Assembly: GCA_963715995.1 (NCBI GenBank)
Contig: OY970283.1
Location: 2,852,001 to 2,916,000, forward strand
Reading direction: 5' to 3'
From: DATBDN01 sp963715995
GTDB taxonomy: Bacteria > Actinomycetota > Thermoleophilia > Solirubrobacterales > Thermoleophilaceae
DNA length: 64,000 nt
Shown here: positions 42,768-51,292 of the stretch, piece by piece
Numbering within the stretch: the first letter of the stretch is position 1
Layout of the letters: every line of letters starts with the position of its first letter
Program-made: the position numbers and the translations under genes
The notes under the pieces: model-generated
What the model was told of the DNA's origin: nothing
Databases searched by the model: none
The model's input: the letters and a program-made list of their open reading frames with translations, nothing else

Positions 42768-44588
42768 GTGCCCCTTCGCACGCTCACATTCCTAACGGCA
42801 CTGGTCCTCGCCCTCGGCGCGGCTGCTCCTGCCATGGCCGCGGGCAAGCCGTGGTACCAGGACGGGCCCGGCGGGCGCATCCTGCTCGGCGGCAGCTGGC
42901 TCTACCGCGCGGACCCGGCCGACCAGGGCGTGGCCGGCGGCTGGGCAGCGCAGACAGACACGGTTGGCTGGTCGGCCACAACCGTGCCGAACGCCTGGAA
43001 CGCGGGCGACGACTCGGCCGCGAGCATGGCCGGCAGCGTCGGCTGGTACCGGCGTGATTTCACGGTCCCGGCGAAGCCGGCCGGCGCGAGCTGGATCGTC
43101 CGCTTCGAGTCCGTCAACTACTACGCGACGGTGTTCCTGAACGGCCGCCAGATCGGCCAGCACGAGGCGGCCTCGATCCCGTTCGACATCCCGCTGGCCG
43201 ATCTCCAGCCAGGCGTCAACCACCTTGTCATCCGCGTGGACAGCCGCCGTGACCGCAACAGCCTGCCCCCAGGCCCGACCGGCGGCTGGTTCAACTACGG
43301 CGGGATCCTGCGCGAGGTCTACCTGCGCCCCGTGACGGGGGTCGACATCTCGGAGCTGCTCACGCGGCCGATCGGCGCAGACAGGCTGCTGGTGCGAGCG
43401 ACGATCACCAACCCGGACGGCCGCCTGCGAGCCGCGCGGGTGAATGCGCTGGTGGCAGGCCTGCCGGTGTCGCTCGGCACCGTGCGCGTGGGCGCCGGGG
43501 CGAGCCGCTCGCTGTCGAAGACCGTCACGGTCAGCAACGTGCGCGAGTGGGCGCCGCGCTCGCCGTCGCTGTTCGAGGTCACGGCGGTTGCCTCGGCCAA
43601 AGGCAAGACGCTTGCCACCTACACGGTCCATACCGGGCTGCGCACCCTCGCAATCCGCGGCGACGGCCGCATGACGATGAACGGCCTGGCGCTGAACCTG
43701 CGCGGCGCGGCCATGCACGAGCAGACGCCCGCGCGCGGCGCGGCGCTGCTGCCGGCCGACCACGCGCGCCAGATCAAGCTCCTCGAGAGCGCCGGCGCCG
43801 ACCTGACGCGCGTCCACTACCCACTGTCGGAGGACTTCCTCGAGCGCGCCGACCGCGCCGGGATCGCGGTCTGGGAGGAGATCCCCTTCTACCAGCTGTC
43901 CGAATCGGCGATGCGCGACCCGCTCGTGCGCCAGAAGGGGCTGGACTACCTTGCGGCCGCCATCAAGCGCGACGAGAATCATCCGTCGGTGATCGCCTGG
44001 AGCATCGGCAACGAGCTGCCGGCCACACCGGGGCGCGGGCAGAAGGCGTACATCCGCGACGCGGTCGCGCTCGCGCACCGGCTCGACCCGACGCGCCCGG
44101 TGGCGCTGGCGCTGGCCGGCTACCCCGTGAAGAACTACCTGCCGGCCTACGCGCCGCTCGACGCGCTCGGGATCAACGACTACTTCGGCTGGTACCCGGG
44201 CCCGACCGGGCAGATCGAGAACCGGGCGGCGCTCGGGCAGTTCCTCGACCGCGCCCATGCGAACTACCCGCGGAAGGCCTTGTTCGTGACGGAGTTCGGC
44301 GCCGAGGCCAACCGCGCCGGGCCGCGCGACGAGAAGGGCACCTACGACTACCAGAAGGAGTTCATGCGCTTCCACCTGGCCACCTACGCGAAGCGCCCGT
44401 GGCTGAACGGGGCGATCGTGTGGACGCTCCAGGACTTCAAGGTGCGTCCCGACTGGACCGGCGGCAACCCGCAGCCGGACGCGCCCTGGCTGCGCAAGGG
44501 GCTGCTCGACCAGAACGGCAGCCCGAAGCCTGCCTACGCCCCGACGGCGCGCACCTTCAAGCGCGCGAAGCCGCTGGTGGCGCCGTGA
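42768..44588 (+). CDS. Secreted glycoside hydrolase family 2 enzyme
   Basis: A 606-residue protein beginning with a signal peptide (GTG 42768; cleavage after AMA, about residue 24). The order is typical GH2: sugar-binding beta-sandwich (VGWYRRDFTVP, FLNGRQIGQHEA), an immunoglobulin-like domain, then the TIM barrel with acid/base Glu in SIGNELP and nucleophile Glu in VTEFGAEA. The RVHYPLSEDFLERADRAGIAVWEE strand is also diagnostic. Beta-galactosidase, beta-glucuronidase or beta-mannosidase activity is possible; the glucuronidase-like loop order fits best. It overlaps the next secreted gene by GTGA. Confidence 0.88.
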   Translation: MPLRTLTFLTALVLALGAAAPAMAAGKPWYQDGPGGRILLGGSWLYRADPADQGVAGGWAAQTDTVGWSATTVPNAWNAGDDSAASMAGSVGWYRRDFTVPAKPAGASWIVRFESVNYYATVFLNGRQIGQHEAASIPFDIPLADLQPGVNHLVIRVDSRRDRNSLPPGPTGGWFNYGGILREVYLRPVTGVDISELLTRPIGADRLLVRATITNPDGRLRAARVNALVAGLPVSLGTVRVGAGASRSLSKTVTVSNVREWAPRSPSLFEVTAVASAKGKTLATYTVHTGLRTLAIRGDGRMTMNGLALNLRGAAMHEQTPARGAALLPADHARQIKLLESAGADLTRVHYPLSEDFLERADRAGIAVWEEIPFYQLSESAMRDPLVRQKGLDYLAAAIKRDENHPSVIAWSIGNELPATPGRGQKAYIRDAVALAHRLDPTRPVALALAGYPVKNYLPAYAPLDALGINDYFGWYPGPTGQIENRAALGQFLDRAHANYPRKALFVTEFGAEANRAGPRDEKGTYDYQKEFMRFHLATYAKRPWLNGAIVWTLQDFKVRPDWTGGNPQPDAPWLRKGLLDQNGSPKPAYAPTARTFKRAKPLVAP

Positions 44589-45574
44589 GGCAGCGCATCG
44601 CCGCGGCGACACTCGCCCTCGCGGCGCTGCTCGCCGCGACCGCCGTCGCGGCGCCGCCCGCGCGCGTGACGATCGTGGCCGTCTTCGATCCCATCACCTA
44701 CGGCGAGAACGCCTTCGTGAACGGGCAGCTCGTCGACGATGGACAAGCGGGGCAGCCGGTCGCCCTCGAGCAGTCGCCTCCCCCCTACACCGACTGGGCG
44801 CCCGTGGCGCAGACCACGAGCGACGCCCAGGGCTACTACAGCTTCAAGCTGCATCCAAGCCAGACGATGCAGTACCGCACGAGCTCGCAGGGAACCCCGA
44901 GCGAGAAGACCGTCCAGGTGAACCTGGCGCCGCGGATCGCGTTCAGCGCGGCGGCGGCCGGCAAGTCGAGCGTGCGCTTCAGCGGCACCTTCGGCCCGGC
45001 ACTGCTCGGCCAGAGCGTCGCGATCCAGCGACGCGATTCGCACGGCGCGTGGACCACGATCGCCACGGCCACCCTGCGCAAGGGCGCGACTTTCGGCGGC
45101 CGCCTGCGCGCACGCCACACGATCACGCTGCGCGCGTTCTTCGCAGGCGACGTCGCACACCTGCCCGGCGCGAGCCCGGCCGCGACCGTCGCGCGGGGCA
45201 GCGCGCCGACGAAGGCGGCGCGGGCGGCGGCGACGAGGGCTGCACGCGCCGCGGCGGCGAGTTGCCGCGCGCCACGCGTGACGAAGGTGGTCGCGACACC
45301 GCAGACGCTGCGGGCCGGAAAGAAGCTGAAGCTGCGCGTGACGGCAGCAATGCCGAGCGGGCGCATCTACGCACTCGATGTCCGCTGGGGCACGGCAGGC
45401 CAGCGCGACCACTTCACGTTCGCGCCGGCAGCACGCAGGCCGACGTTGAGCAGCGACTTCTTCCACGTCTACGACGACGCCGGGAGCTACACCGTCACCG
45501 TCAGGGCGTATGGACGTGCAGGCCGCTGCAAGCGAAGCTCGCCACCGCTGCGGAGGACGCTGCGGGTGGCGTAG
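44585..45574 (+). CDS. Secreted protein with beta-sandwich domains, function unknown
   Basis: A 329-residue protein with a signal peptide (residues 1-22, cleaved after VAA). Two beta-rich regions are visible: residues 25-110 (VTIVAVFDPITYGENAFVNGQL) and a C-terminal PKD-like stretch (RIYALDVRWGTAGQRDHFTF...FFHVYDDAGSYTVTVRAYG). An Ala/Arg linker separates them. GTG start in a GTGA overlap with the GH2 gene suggests joint export and perhaps joint action on a polysaccharide. No catalytic motif is recognised. Confidence 0.65.
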   Translation: MRQRIAAATLALAALLAATAVAAPPARVTIVAVFDPITYGENAFVNGQLVDDGQAGQPVALEQSPPPYTDWAPVAQTTSDAQGYYSFKLHPSQTMQYRTSSQGTPSEKTVQVNLAPRIAFSAAAAGKSSVRFSGTFGPALLGQSVAIQRRDSHGAWTTIATATLRKGATFGGRLRARHTITLRAFFAGDVAHLPGASPAATVARGSAPTKAARAAATRAARAAAASCRAPRVTKVVATPQTLRAGKKLKLRVTAAMPSGRIYALDVRWGTAGQRDHFTFAPAARRPTLSSDFFHVYDDAGSYTVTVRAYGRAGRCKRSSPPLRRTLRVA

Positions 45575-45681
45575 GGCCGCGGCGCCGTGGGTCAGGGCTG
45601 CGGCGACGCGTTTCCGCGGAAACTACCCCAGGGCGGGGACATGGCGGTGCTTTCGGGTGGCGCTTTCGGGTCGCGGTGCGC
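45575..45681. other. Non-coding spacer before repeat copy 2
   Basis: No gene is seen. It holds a perfect 14-base palindrome GTTTCCGCGGAAAC (45610-45623) and two direct copies of GCTTTCGGGT near 45655 and 45661. Neither is found at copy 1. Confidence 0.5.
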
Positions 45682-46170
45682 TCTCCGCCCACGTGTCAGG
45701 GCTCGGGCGGCGTGGTTCGCGAGCACCGACCCTCCGTTGGGCAACCAAGAGGGATCGGTGCTCGCTCGCGAAGCCGCTTTTGGTCTCGCTGTGATCAGTT
45801 GTGGTCGCGTGGCGGACCTGAGTGACCACAGCGGCTCGGGTTTCGGGAGCAACCGTCAATTGGTGTCGCATAGCGACAGTTATTGACGGTTGCGGCGCGA
45901 TCGAGGGGAGCAACGTTCAATTCTTCCCGCATAGCGGGAACTATTGAACGAAGCGAGCGTTCGAGGGACGAAGCGGCCGGCGCGAGAGCGCAAGCGCCAC
46001 TCCAGCCACCCCTTGGCCGAGGCAGTTTCCGAACCGCAGCGAGGGGACGGCCGGCGGCAGAGCGGGAAGGCGGGCGGCAGGGCGGGGCGGGCGGCGGCAG
46101 GGCGGGGCGGCTGGCGGCAGGGCGGGACGGCTGGCGGCAGAACGGGGCCGACGGATAGCAGAACGGCGGC
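45682..46170 (-). repeat. Hairpin-array repeat, copy 2 (inverted)
   Basis: On the minus strand this region repeats copy 1: 20-bp units, leader (GGAAACTGCCTCGGCCAAGG near 46026-46007), then hairpins at 45915-45949, 45851-45891, about 45785-45829 and 45719-45765. The leader and the stems are nearly identical; the stretch between leader and first hairpin differs more. Like copy 1 it fills the gap between two convergent genes (the secreted protein and meaB). No conserved peptide frame supports coding. Confidence 0.85.
46053..46152 (+). repeat. Five tandem 20-bp GC-rich units at the head of repeat copy 2
   Basis: Five consecutive units start at 46053, 46073, 46093, 46113 and 46133. Each begins GGCGGCAG, and the consensus is GGCGGCAGGGCGGGRCGGCT. 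Units 2 to 4 differ at one or two places. Copy 1 has only one clear unit plus a degenerate one, so the unit number varies between copies. Confidence 0.85.
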
Positions 46171-46193
46171 AGCGCACACGCGCCGCCACACCC

Positions 46194-47144
46194 CTACACA
46201 GCGTCGTCCAGCAACCGCTGCGCCGCACTGGCCGGATCCAGGCGCCGCGCCACGACCTCGTCGAGCAGTTCCTGGAGCTGCTCGTCGCCGCGCACCGACT
46301 CCTCGAGCCGGCGCCTCAGCCTGACGGTCGCCAGCTCCATCACCTCGTTGCGCAAGTTGCGCCGCCGACGCTCGTCGAGCGTCCCCTCGGCCTCGATGTG
46401 CTCGCGGTGCTGGGCGATTCGCTCGGCCAGCTCCTCGATCCCCTCCCCTGCCGACGCCTTCGTACGCACGATCGGCACGCGCCAGCTGGTCTTCGGGCCG
46501 AGCGACAGCACGCCGCGGATCTCGCGGACCATCGTGTCGGTGAGCGGATGCTCGGCCTTGTTGACGACGATCACGTCCGGGATCTCCATGACCCCGGCCT
46601 TGAGCGCCTGGATCGAGTCGCCGGAGCCGGGCATCAGCGCCAGCACGACCGTGTCGGCGTGATCGATGATGTCCACCTCGGCCTGGCCGACGCCGACCGT
46701 CTCCAGATAGACCTCGTCCTTGCCGGACGCGTCCATGAGGAGCGCCGCCTGGAGCGTTGCCTCGCTCAGACCGCCGAGCGATCCGCGGCTGGCCATCGAT
46801 CGGATGAAGACGCCCGGGTCCAGGAAGTGCTCTGTCAACCGGATCCGGTCGCCCAGCAGCGCGCCCTGGGTGAACGGGGACGACGGGTCGATCGACAGGA
46901 CCGCCACGTCGCGGTCGCGCTCGCGCGCGTCCGCCACCAGGCGGCCAATGATCGTCGACTTGCCCACCCCCGGCGGCCCGGTGAAGCCGATGACGGCCGC
47001 CTTTCCGGTCTTCGGATAGACCTGCCTGACGAGCTCCCAGCCCTCGGGGTCGTCGTCCTCGACCAGCGAGATCGCCCGCGCCAGCGCCCGCTTGTCGCCC
47101 GCAAGCAGCGGCCCGACGAGCTCGGATGCGGTCCGGCGAGGCAT
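46194..47144 (-). CDS. meaB: B12-dependent acyl-CoA mutase-associated GTPase (MeaB/ArgK family)
   Basis: A 316-residue G3E GTPase. The P-loop is GPPGVGKST, followed by ETVGVGQAE (switch), a Base-recognition VVNKAE and a C-terminal dimerisation helix. MeaB-type chaperones gate delivery of adenosylcobalamin to, and protect, methylmalonyl- or isobutyryl-CoA mutase. Partners are probably encoded at 25299-25709 and 28001-29596. ATG 47144 (MPRRTASELVG) is the expected N-terminus; the open frame upstream encodes the reverse of csbD and is not used. Confidence 0.9.
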   Translation of the reverse strand: MPRRTASELVGPLLAGDKRALARAISLVEDDDPEGWELVRQVYPKTGKAAVIGFTGPPGVGKSTIIGRLVADARERDRDVAVLSIDPSSPFTQGALLGDRIRLTEHFLDPGVFIRSMASRGSLGGLSEATLQAALLMDASGKDEVYLETVGVGQAEVDIIDHADTVVLALMPGSGDSIQALKAGVMEIPDVIVVNKAEHPLTDTMVREIRGVLSLGPKTSWRVPIVRTKASAGEGIEELAERIAQHREHIEAEGTLDERRRRNLRNEVMELATVRLRRRLEESVRGDEQLQELLDEVVARRLDPASAAQRLLDDAV

Positions 47145-47175
47145 GGCGCGTGAATGTACGGGGTAGGCCTGGGAC

Positions 47176-47349
47176 ATGGGTGATGGAGCAGTAGACAACG
47201 CAAAGGGCAAACTCAAAGAAGCAGCGGGCGACCTGACCGACGACAAGGACCTCAAGAACGAGGGCAAGGTCGACAAGGCATCAGGCACCGTGAAGGACAA
47301 GGTCGGAGATGCAGCCGACGCCGCGAAGGACGTAGTCGGCAAGGACTAG
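47176..47349 (+). CDS. CsbD-family stress-response protein
   Basis: A 57-residue hydrophilic protein: M-G-D-G-A then AKGKLKEAAGDLTDD, KNEGKVDKASGTVKDKVGDA. This is the CsbD pattern of repeated Lys-Gly/Glu-Ala heptads, predicted as amphipathic helices. CsbD of Bacillus is a general stress protein under sigma-B; its molecular function is unknown. Its codons are notably AAG/GAC rich. GGGTAG at 47161-47166 resembles a sigma-B type -10 box, which would put the start of transcription very close to the ATG; no -35 match is evident. It is divergent from meaB. Confidence 0.85.
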   Translation: MGDGAVDNAKGKLKEAAGDLTDDKDLKNEGKVDKASGTVKDKVGDAADAAKDVVGKD

Positions 47350-47351
47350 GC

Positions 47352-49901
47352 CTACTCGTAGGCGAGCGCCTCCAGCACGTCGAGCCGCGAGGCGCGGCGT
47401 GCTGGAGGTATCGCCGCGAGCACCCCAGCCAGCGCTGCGAGCACGAGGAACGTGAGGATCGATCCGATCGGGATCGTCAGCACGAAGCCCTCGTCCGCGA
47501 TCGGTCGTGAGACGACCAGGGCGAAGAAGATCCCGAGCACCGATCCGAGGATGGCCCCGATCAGCGCGGTGATCACCGACTCGTAGCGCACGAGCCGCCG
47601 CACCTGGCGGCGCGACATGCCGACCGCGCGCAGCAGGCCGAGTTCGCGCGTGCGCTCGTGGATCGTCAAGACAAGCGTGTTGACGATGCCGAAGATCGAC
47701 ACGATCACGGCCAGCGACAACAGGGCGTAGATCAGCCCCAGCAGCTGGTTGAAGCCCTGGCTCTGGCGCTTCTTCAGCTCCTGCTGGTCGAGCGAGTCGA
47801 CGGTCGGGAAGCTGCGGTCGAGCAGCCGCTCGATGCGCTTGCGCTCGGCCGGCGCATTCACGCCGCGGTCGAGCGTGACGACGCCGACCGAGTCCTGACG
47901 CTCACCGAAGTCACGCGTCACCTGTGCCAGCGGCACGATGATGTCCCCCAGGAAGTTCGCCTTGTCCTTGACCGTGCCAACCACGCGCAGGCTGATGTGG
48001 CGCGCGGTTGGGGTGGTCACGCGCAGCGTGGAGCCGAGCTTCAGGTGGTGCTGGCGGCCGAACTTCTCGTCGAGCACCGCCTGCCCCGGCTGGAGGCCTG
48101 TCAGCGTGCTCGGCGAGCCCTTCTGCCAGTCGAGCACGATGCCCTTCTGGGCGGTCTTCGGGTCGAGTCCGAGCACCTCCCTGTTGCCGCCGATCCCGGC
48201 GACCTTGCCCTCGCTCAAGCGCCATGGCGACACGACCGCGACGCCGGGCAGGCGCGCGACCTCGCGCGACGCTGCGGGCGGGATCGGTGAGAAGCCATCG
48301 CTGTTCTGGAGGATCACGTCACCGCGGAAGCTGCTGTCGATCGTGTTGTTGATGCCGGCCTTGAGGCCGGCTGCGAACACGGAGACGAACGTGACGAGCG
48401 CCAGGCCGATCATCAGCGCCGATGCCGTGACGGCGGTGCGGCCGGGGTTGCGCATCGCGTTCTCGCGCGCAAGCCGGCCGGTGATCCCACGCAGGCGGAC
48501 GAGCGGAGCGCTCGCCAGGCGCGCGAGCGGCGGCACCAGCCGCGGGCTGAGCATGGCCGCGCCGATGAACACCACGATGGTGCCGACGCCAACCAGCGTC
48601 AGGGCCGTGTTCGAGTCCTTCACGCCGAGCACGCCGTAGGCCATCAGCACCGCGCCGAGCAGCGCCAGAGCCGAGCCGATCGCGAAGCGGCGACCGCTGC
48701 CGGTGACGGGAGCTCCCGAACCCTCGCGCAGCGCTTCCAGCGGCGCCACGCGCGTTGCGCGGATGGCGGGAAACAGCGAGGCCGCCACGGTCAGCACGAC
48801 TCCGACGACCGCGGCGGCGATGACGGTGCGTGCGAGCAGGACCGTGCCCGACGACGGCAGGTCCACGCCGATCGCCTTGAACAGGCCGTCGATGCCCTTC
48901 GCGTAGCCCACGCCGGCGAGCAGCCCCACCGCCGAGGCGAACACGCCGATGGCGAGCGCCTCGCTGAAGACCGCCGCCAGCACCTGGCGCCGCGACGCCC
49001 CGAGCGTGCGCAGCATCGCGAACTCGCGCGTGCGCTGCGCGACCGTGATCGAGAACGTGTTGAAGATGATGAAGCCGCCCACGAACAGCGCGATGAAGCC
49101 GAACGCGAGCAGGATCGTCGTCAAGAAGCTGAAGTTCTTCTTCTGGTCGGCCGACTGCTTGGCCGCCTGCTCCTTCCCGGTGCGAACGTCGAGGAGCTTC
49201 GGAAGCACGGCGCGTATGCGCTTCTTGAGCGTCTGGTCGGAGGTGCCGGCCGAGTTGCCGACCTCGATCGACTGCAAGCGGCCGAGGTTGCCGCTCAGCA
49301 CCTGCGCGTCGTGGAGGGTGACCTCGGCGATGCTGGCGCCACCGAAACTGGACACGTCGCCGTAGCGCGCGATCCCGACGAGCTTGAACGTCCTCGCCGG
49401 CACGTGGCCGGCGATCCCGATCCGGTCGCCGACGACGAACTTGTGGCGGTTGGCCGTGTACTTGTCGAGCGCGACCTCACCGTCGTGGCGCGGCGGGTGG
49501 CCCTTCACGTAGGTGAAGGGGCTCATCGAAGGCGGCACGACCGAGGTGATGAAGTTGGGCGCGCCGTGGGTGGAGATCGGCTTGTGGTTCTTGCCGAGGA
49601 TCGAGCCCTGGTCGAAGATGCCGCCGACAGCCACCTTCACGCCCTCGACGTTGCGGACCTTCTGGAGCAGCTTCTCCGAGAACGGCGGCGGCTGCTCGTC
49701 CTGCGCGATCGTCTCGTGCGGCGTGACCTCGACCGCGATGCCCTTCTCGCCCTGCTCGAAGATGTGCTGGAACGAGCGGTTGATCGTGTCCGTCAGGACA
49801 TAGCTGCCGGAGATCATCGCCACGCCCAGCAGCACCGCGGTCGCGGTGAGCATTGCGCGGACCTTGCGCGCGGCGAGCCCGCGCAGGACCAGCTTCGTCA
49901 T
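47352..49901 (-). CDS. ABC transporter permease, MacB/FtsX-like (two FtsX domains)
   Basis: An 849-residue protein with an N-terminal helix (LTATAVLLGVAMISGSYVLTDT), a large extracytoplasmic domain, a first FtsX core of three helices (about 260-385), another helix, a second extracytoplasmic domain, and a second FtsX core (about 720-840). The RTREFAMLRTLGASRRQV and RTRELGLLRAVGMSRRQV loops are typical. Such permeases move lipoproteins, peptides or drugs with an ATPase partner, which is encoded directly upstream (ATGA overlap). Convergent with csbD. Confidence 0.88.
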   Translation of the reverse strand: MTKLVLRGLAARKVRAMLTATAVLLGVAMISGSYVLTDTINRSFQHIFEQGEKGIAVEVTPHETIAQDEQPPPFSEKLLQKVRNVEGVKVAVGGIFDQGSILGKNHKPISTHGAPNFITSVVPPSMSPFTYVKGHPPRHDGEVALDKYTANRHKFVVGDRIGIAGHVPARTFKLVGIARYGDVSSFGGASIAEVTLHDAQVLSGNLGRLQSIEVGNSAGTSDQTLKKRIRAVLPKLLDVRTGKEQAAKQSADQKKNFSFLTTILLAFGFIALFVGGFIIFNTFSITVAQRTREFAMLRTLGASRRQVLAAVFSEALAIGVFASAVGLLAGVGYAKGIDGLFKAIGVDLPSSGTVLLARTVIAAAVVGVVLTVAASLFPAIRATRVAPLEALREGSGAPVTGSGRRFAIGSALALLGAVLMAYGVLGVKDSNTALTLVGVGTIVVFIGAAMLSPRLVPPLARLASAPLVRLRGITGRLARENAMRNPGRTAVTASALMIGLALVTFVSVFAAGLKAGINNTIDSSFRGDVILQNSDGFSPIPPAASREVARLPGVAVVSPWRLSEGKVAGIGGNREVLGLDPKTAQKGIVLDWQKGSPSTLTGLQPGQAVLDEKFGRQHHLKLGSTLRVTTPTARHISLRVVGTVKDKANFLGDIIVPLAQVTRDFGERQDSVGVVTLDRGVNAPAERKRIERLLDRSFPTVDSLDQQELKKRQSQGFNQLLGLIYALLSLAVIVSIFGIVNTLVLTIHERTRELGLLRAVGMSRRQVRRLVRYESVITALIGAILGSVLGIFFALVVSRPIADEGFVLTIPIGSILTFLVLAALAGVLAAIPPARRASRLDVLEALAYE

Positions 49902-50584
49902 GAGCTCTCGTCCCGCACGACGAGCCCGTCGACAAGCTCGATGCGGCGGTCGGCGAACGATGCGGCGCGGTCGTCGTGGGTGACCATCACCACGGCCTGG
50001 CCGAAGTCGTCGACCGCGGTGCGCAGGAGCTGCAGCACCTCGTCGCTGGTCTTCGAATCGAGATTGCCCGTCGGCTCGTCGGCGAAGACCACGGCCGGAC
50101 GCGACACGAGCGCGCGCGCAACAGCCACGCGCTGCTGCTGGCCGCCGGAGAGCTCCGAAGGCCGGTGCTTGCGCCGGTCGGCGATGCCGACGGTCTCCAT
50201 GAGCTGGTCGACCCAGGCGCTGTCCGGCTTGCGGCCGGCGATCGACAGCGGCAGCAGCATGTTCTCCTCGGCATTCAGCACCGGCACGAGGTTGAAGAAC
50301 TGGAACACGAAACCGATGCTGTCGCGGCGCAGCTGCGTGAGCTCGCCGTCGTCCATCTTGGTGATGTCGCGGCCGTCGATCACAACCGTGCCGGAGGTCG
50401 GGTTGTCGAGCCCGGCCAGGATGTGCATGAGCGTCGACTTGCCCGAGCCGGACGGGCCCATGATCGCGCTGAAGCCGCCGCGCGGGAATTCGAGGGAGAC
50501 GCCGCGAAGGGCGTCGACCGCCGCGTCGCCGGTGCCGTAGCGCCTGGTGACGTCGCTCGCTGAGACGATCGCATCAGAGGACAT
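49898..50584 (-). CDS. ABC transporter ATP-binding protein (MacB/LolD-like)
   Basis: A 228-residue nucleotide-binding subunit with Walker A GPSGSGKST, Q-loop FVFQFFNLVP, signature LSGGQQQR, Walker B VVFADEPTGNLD and H-loop VTHDD. It pairs with the FtsX-type permease downstream. ATG 50584 (MSSDAIVSA) is used; an in-frame ATG at 50596 is equally close to the divergent acyltransferase gene. Confidence 0.9.
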   Translation of the reverse strand: MSSDAIVSASDVTRRYGTGDAAVDALRGVSLEFPRGGFSAIMGPSGSGKSTLMHILAGLDNPTSGTVVIDGRDITKMDDGELTQLRRDSIGFVFQFFNLVPVLNAEENMLLPLSIAGRKPDSAWVDQLMETVGIADRRKHRPSELSGGQQQRVAVARALVSRPAVVFADEPTGNLDSKTSDEVLQLLRTAVDDFGQAVVMVTHDDRAASFADRRIELVDGLVVRDESS

Positions 50585-50602
50585 GGATGCGAACATAGCC
50601 AC

Positions 50603-51281
50603 GTGGTTCAGCTCCTCGAGGCGCCGCGCACCGATGTGCCGGTCGAGATCAGGCGCGCGCCGGCCCCTTCGCACGGCGGCCTGCCCGCGTTGCTGCGCTT
50701 CATGGCGGCCCACGGGATGCTCAACCTCAAGTACGGGCGGCTGCTCCTGCGGATCCTGCTGCGCAAGCTGCGGCTCCGCAGCCGGCTCGATCTGGACGGC
50801 ATCGCCTTCGTCGGCCCGGGGGTCGTGCTCCAGGTCGGAAAGGGCGCAAAGCTCGAGCTCGGCCGCTGGGTGTGGATCGGGCACGGAACGAAGATCCGCG
50901 CGCACGAGGGGCTCGTGTCGATCGGGGCTAAGACCGTGATGGGCCAGGAGTGCACGATTTCGTCGTTCCAGCACGTGAAGATCGGCCGCGAGTGCGTGAT
51001 CGCCGACCGCGTGATGTTCATCGACTTCGACCATGGCGTGGTCGAGGTCGAGCGGCCGATCCGGCTACAGGGCATCTACAAGCGCGACGTGAACATCGGC
51101 AACAACGTCTGGATCGGCTACGGCGCATGCATCCTGCGCGGCGTCACGGTCGGCGACAACGCGATCATCGGGACCAACTCGGTGGTGACCAAGGACGTGC
51201 CAGGCCAACGCCGTCGTTGGCGGCCTTCCCGCGCGGATCATCCGCATGCGCCCGCATCCGAACCGCATGCGCTGGGAGTAA
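50603..51281 (+). pseudogene. Hexapeptide-repeat acyltransferase, frameshifted near its C-terminus
   Basis: GTG 50603 opens a protein with left-handed beta-helix hexapeptide repeats (VGPGVVLQVGKGAKLELG, VSIGAKTVMGQECTISSF, VNIGNNVWIGYGACILRGVTVGDNAIIGTNSVVTKDVP). It leaves frame near 51201, where an extra G (CCAGGCC) is present; removing it gives ANAVVGGLPARIIRMRP...RMRWE and a stop at 51281, about 225 residues. Such enzymes O-acetylate sugars or lipids. Only the last 30 residues are affected, so the change could be a sequence error. Confidence 0.7.
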
Positions 51282-51292
51282 GCCGGGCGGGC

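Noticed and set aside
46053..46152. The tandem 20-bp array as a CRISPR
   Set aside because: The units are directly adjacent with no spacers, and no cas gene is in the window.
46194..47342. A longer MeaB beginning near 47342
   Set aside because: The extra 66 residues are the antisense of csbD. The MeaB family starts near MPRRTASELVG.
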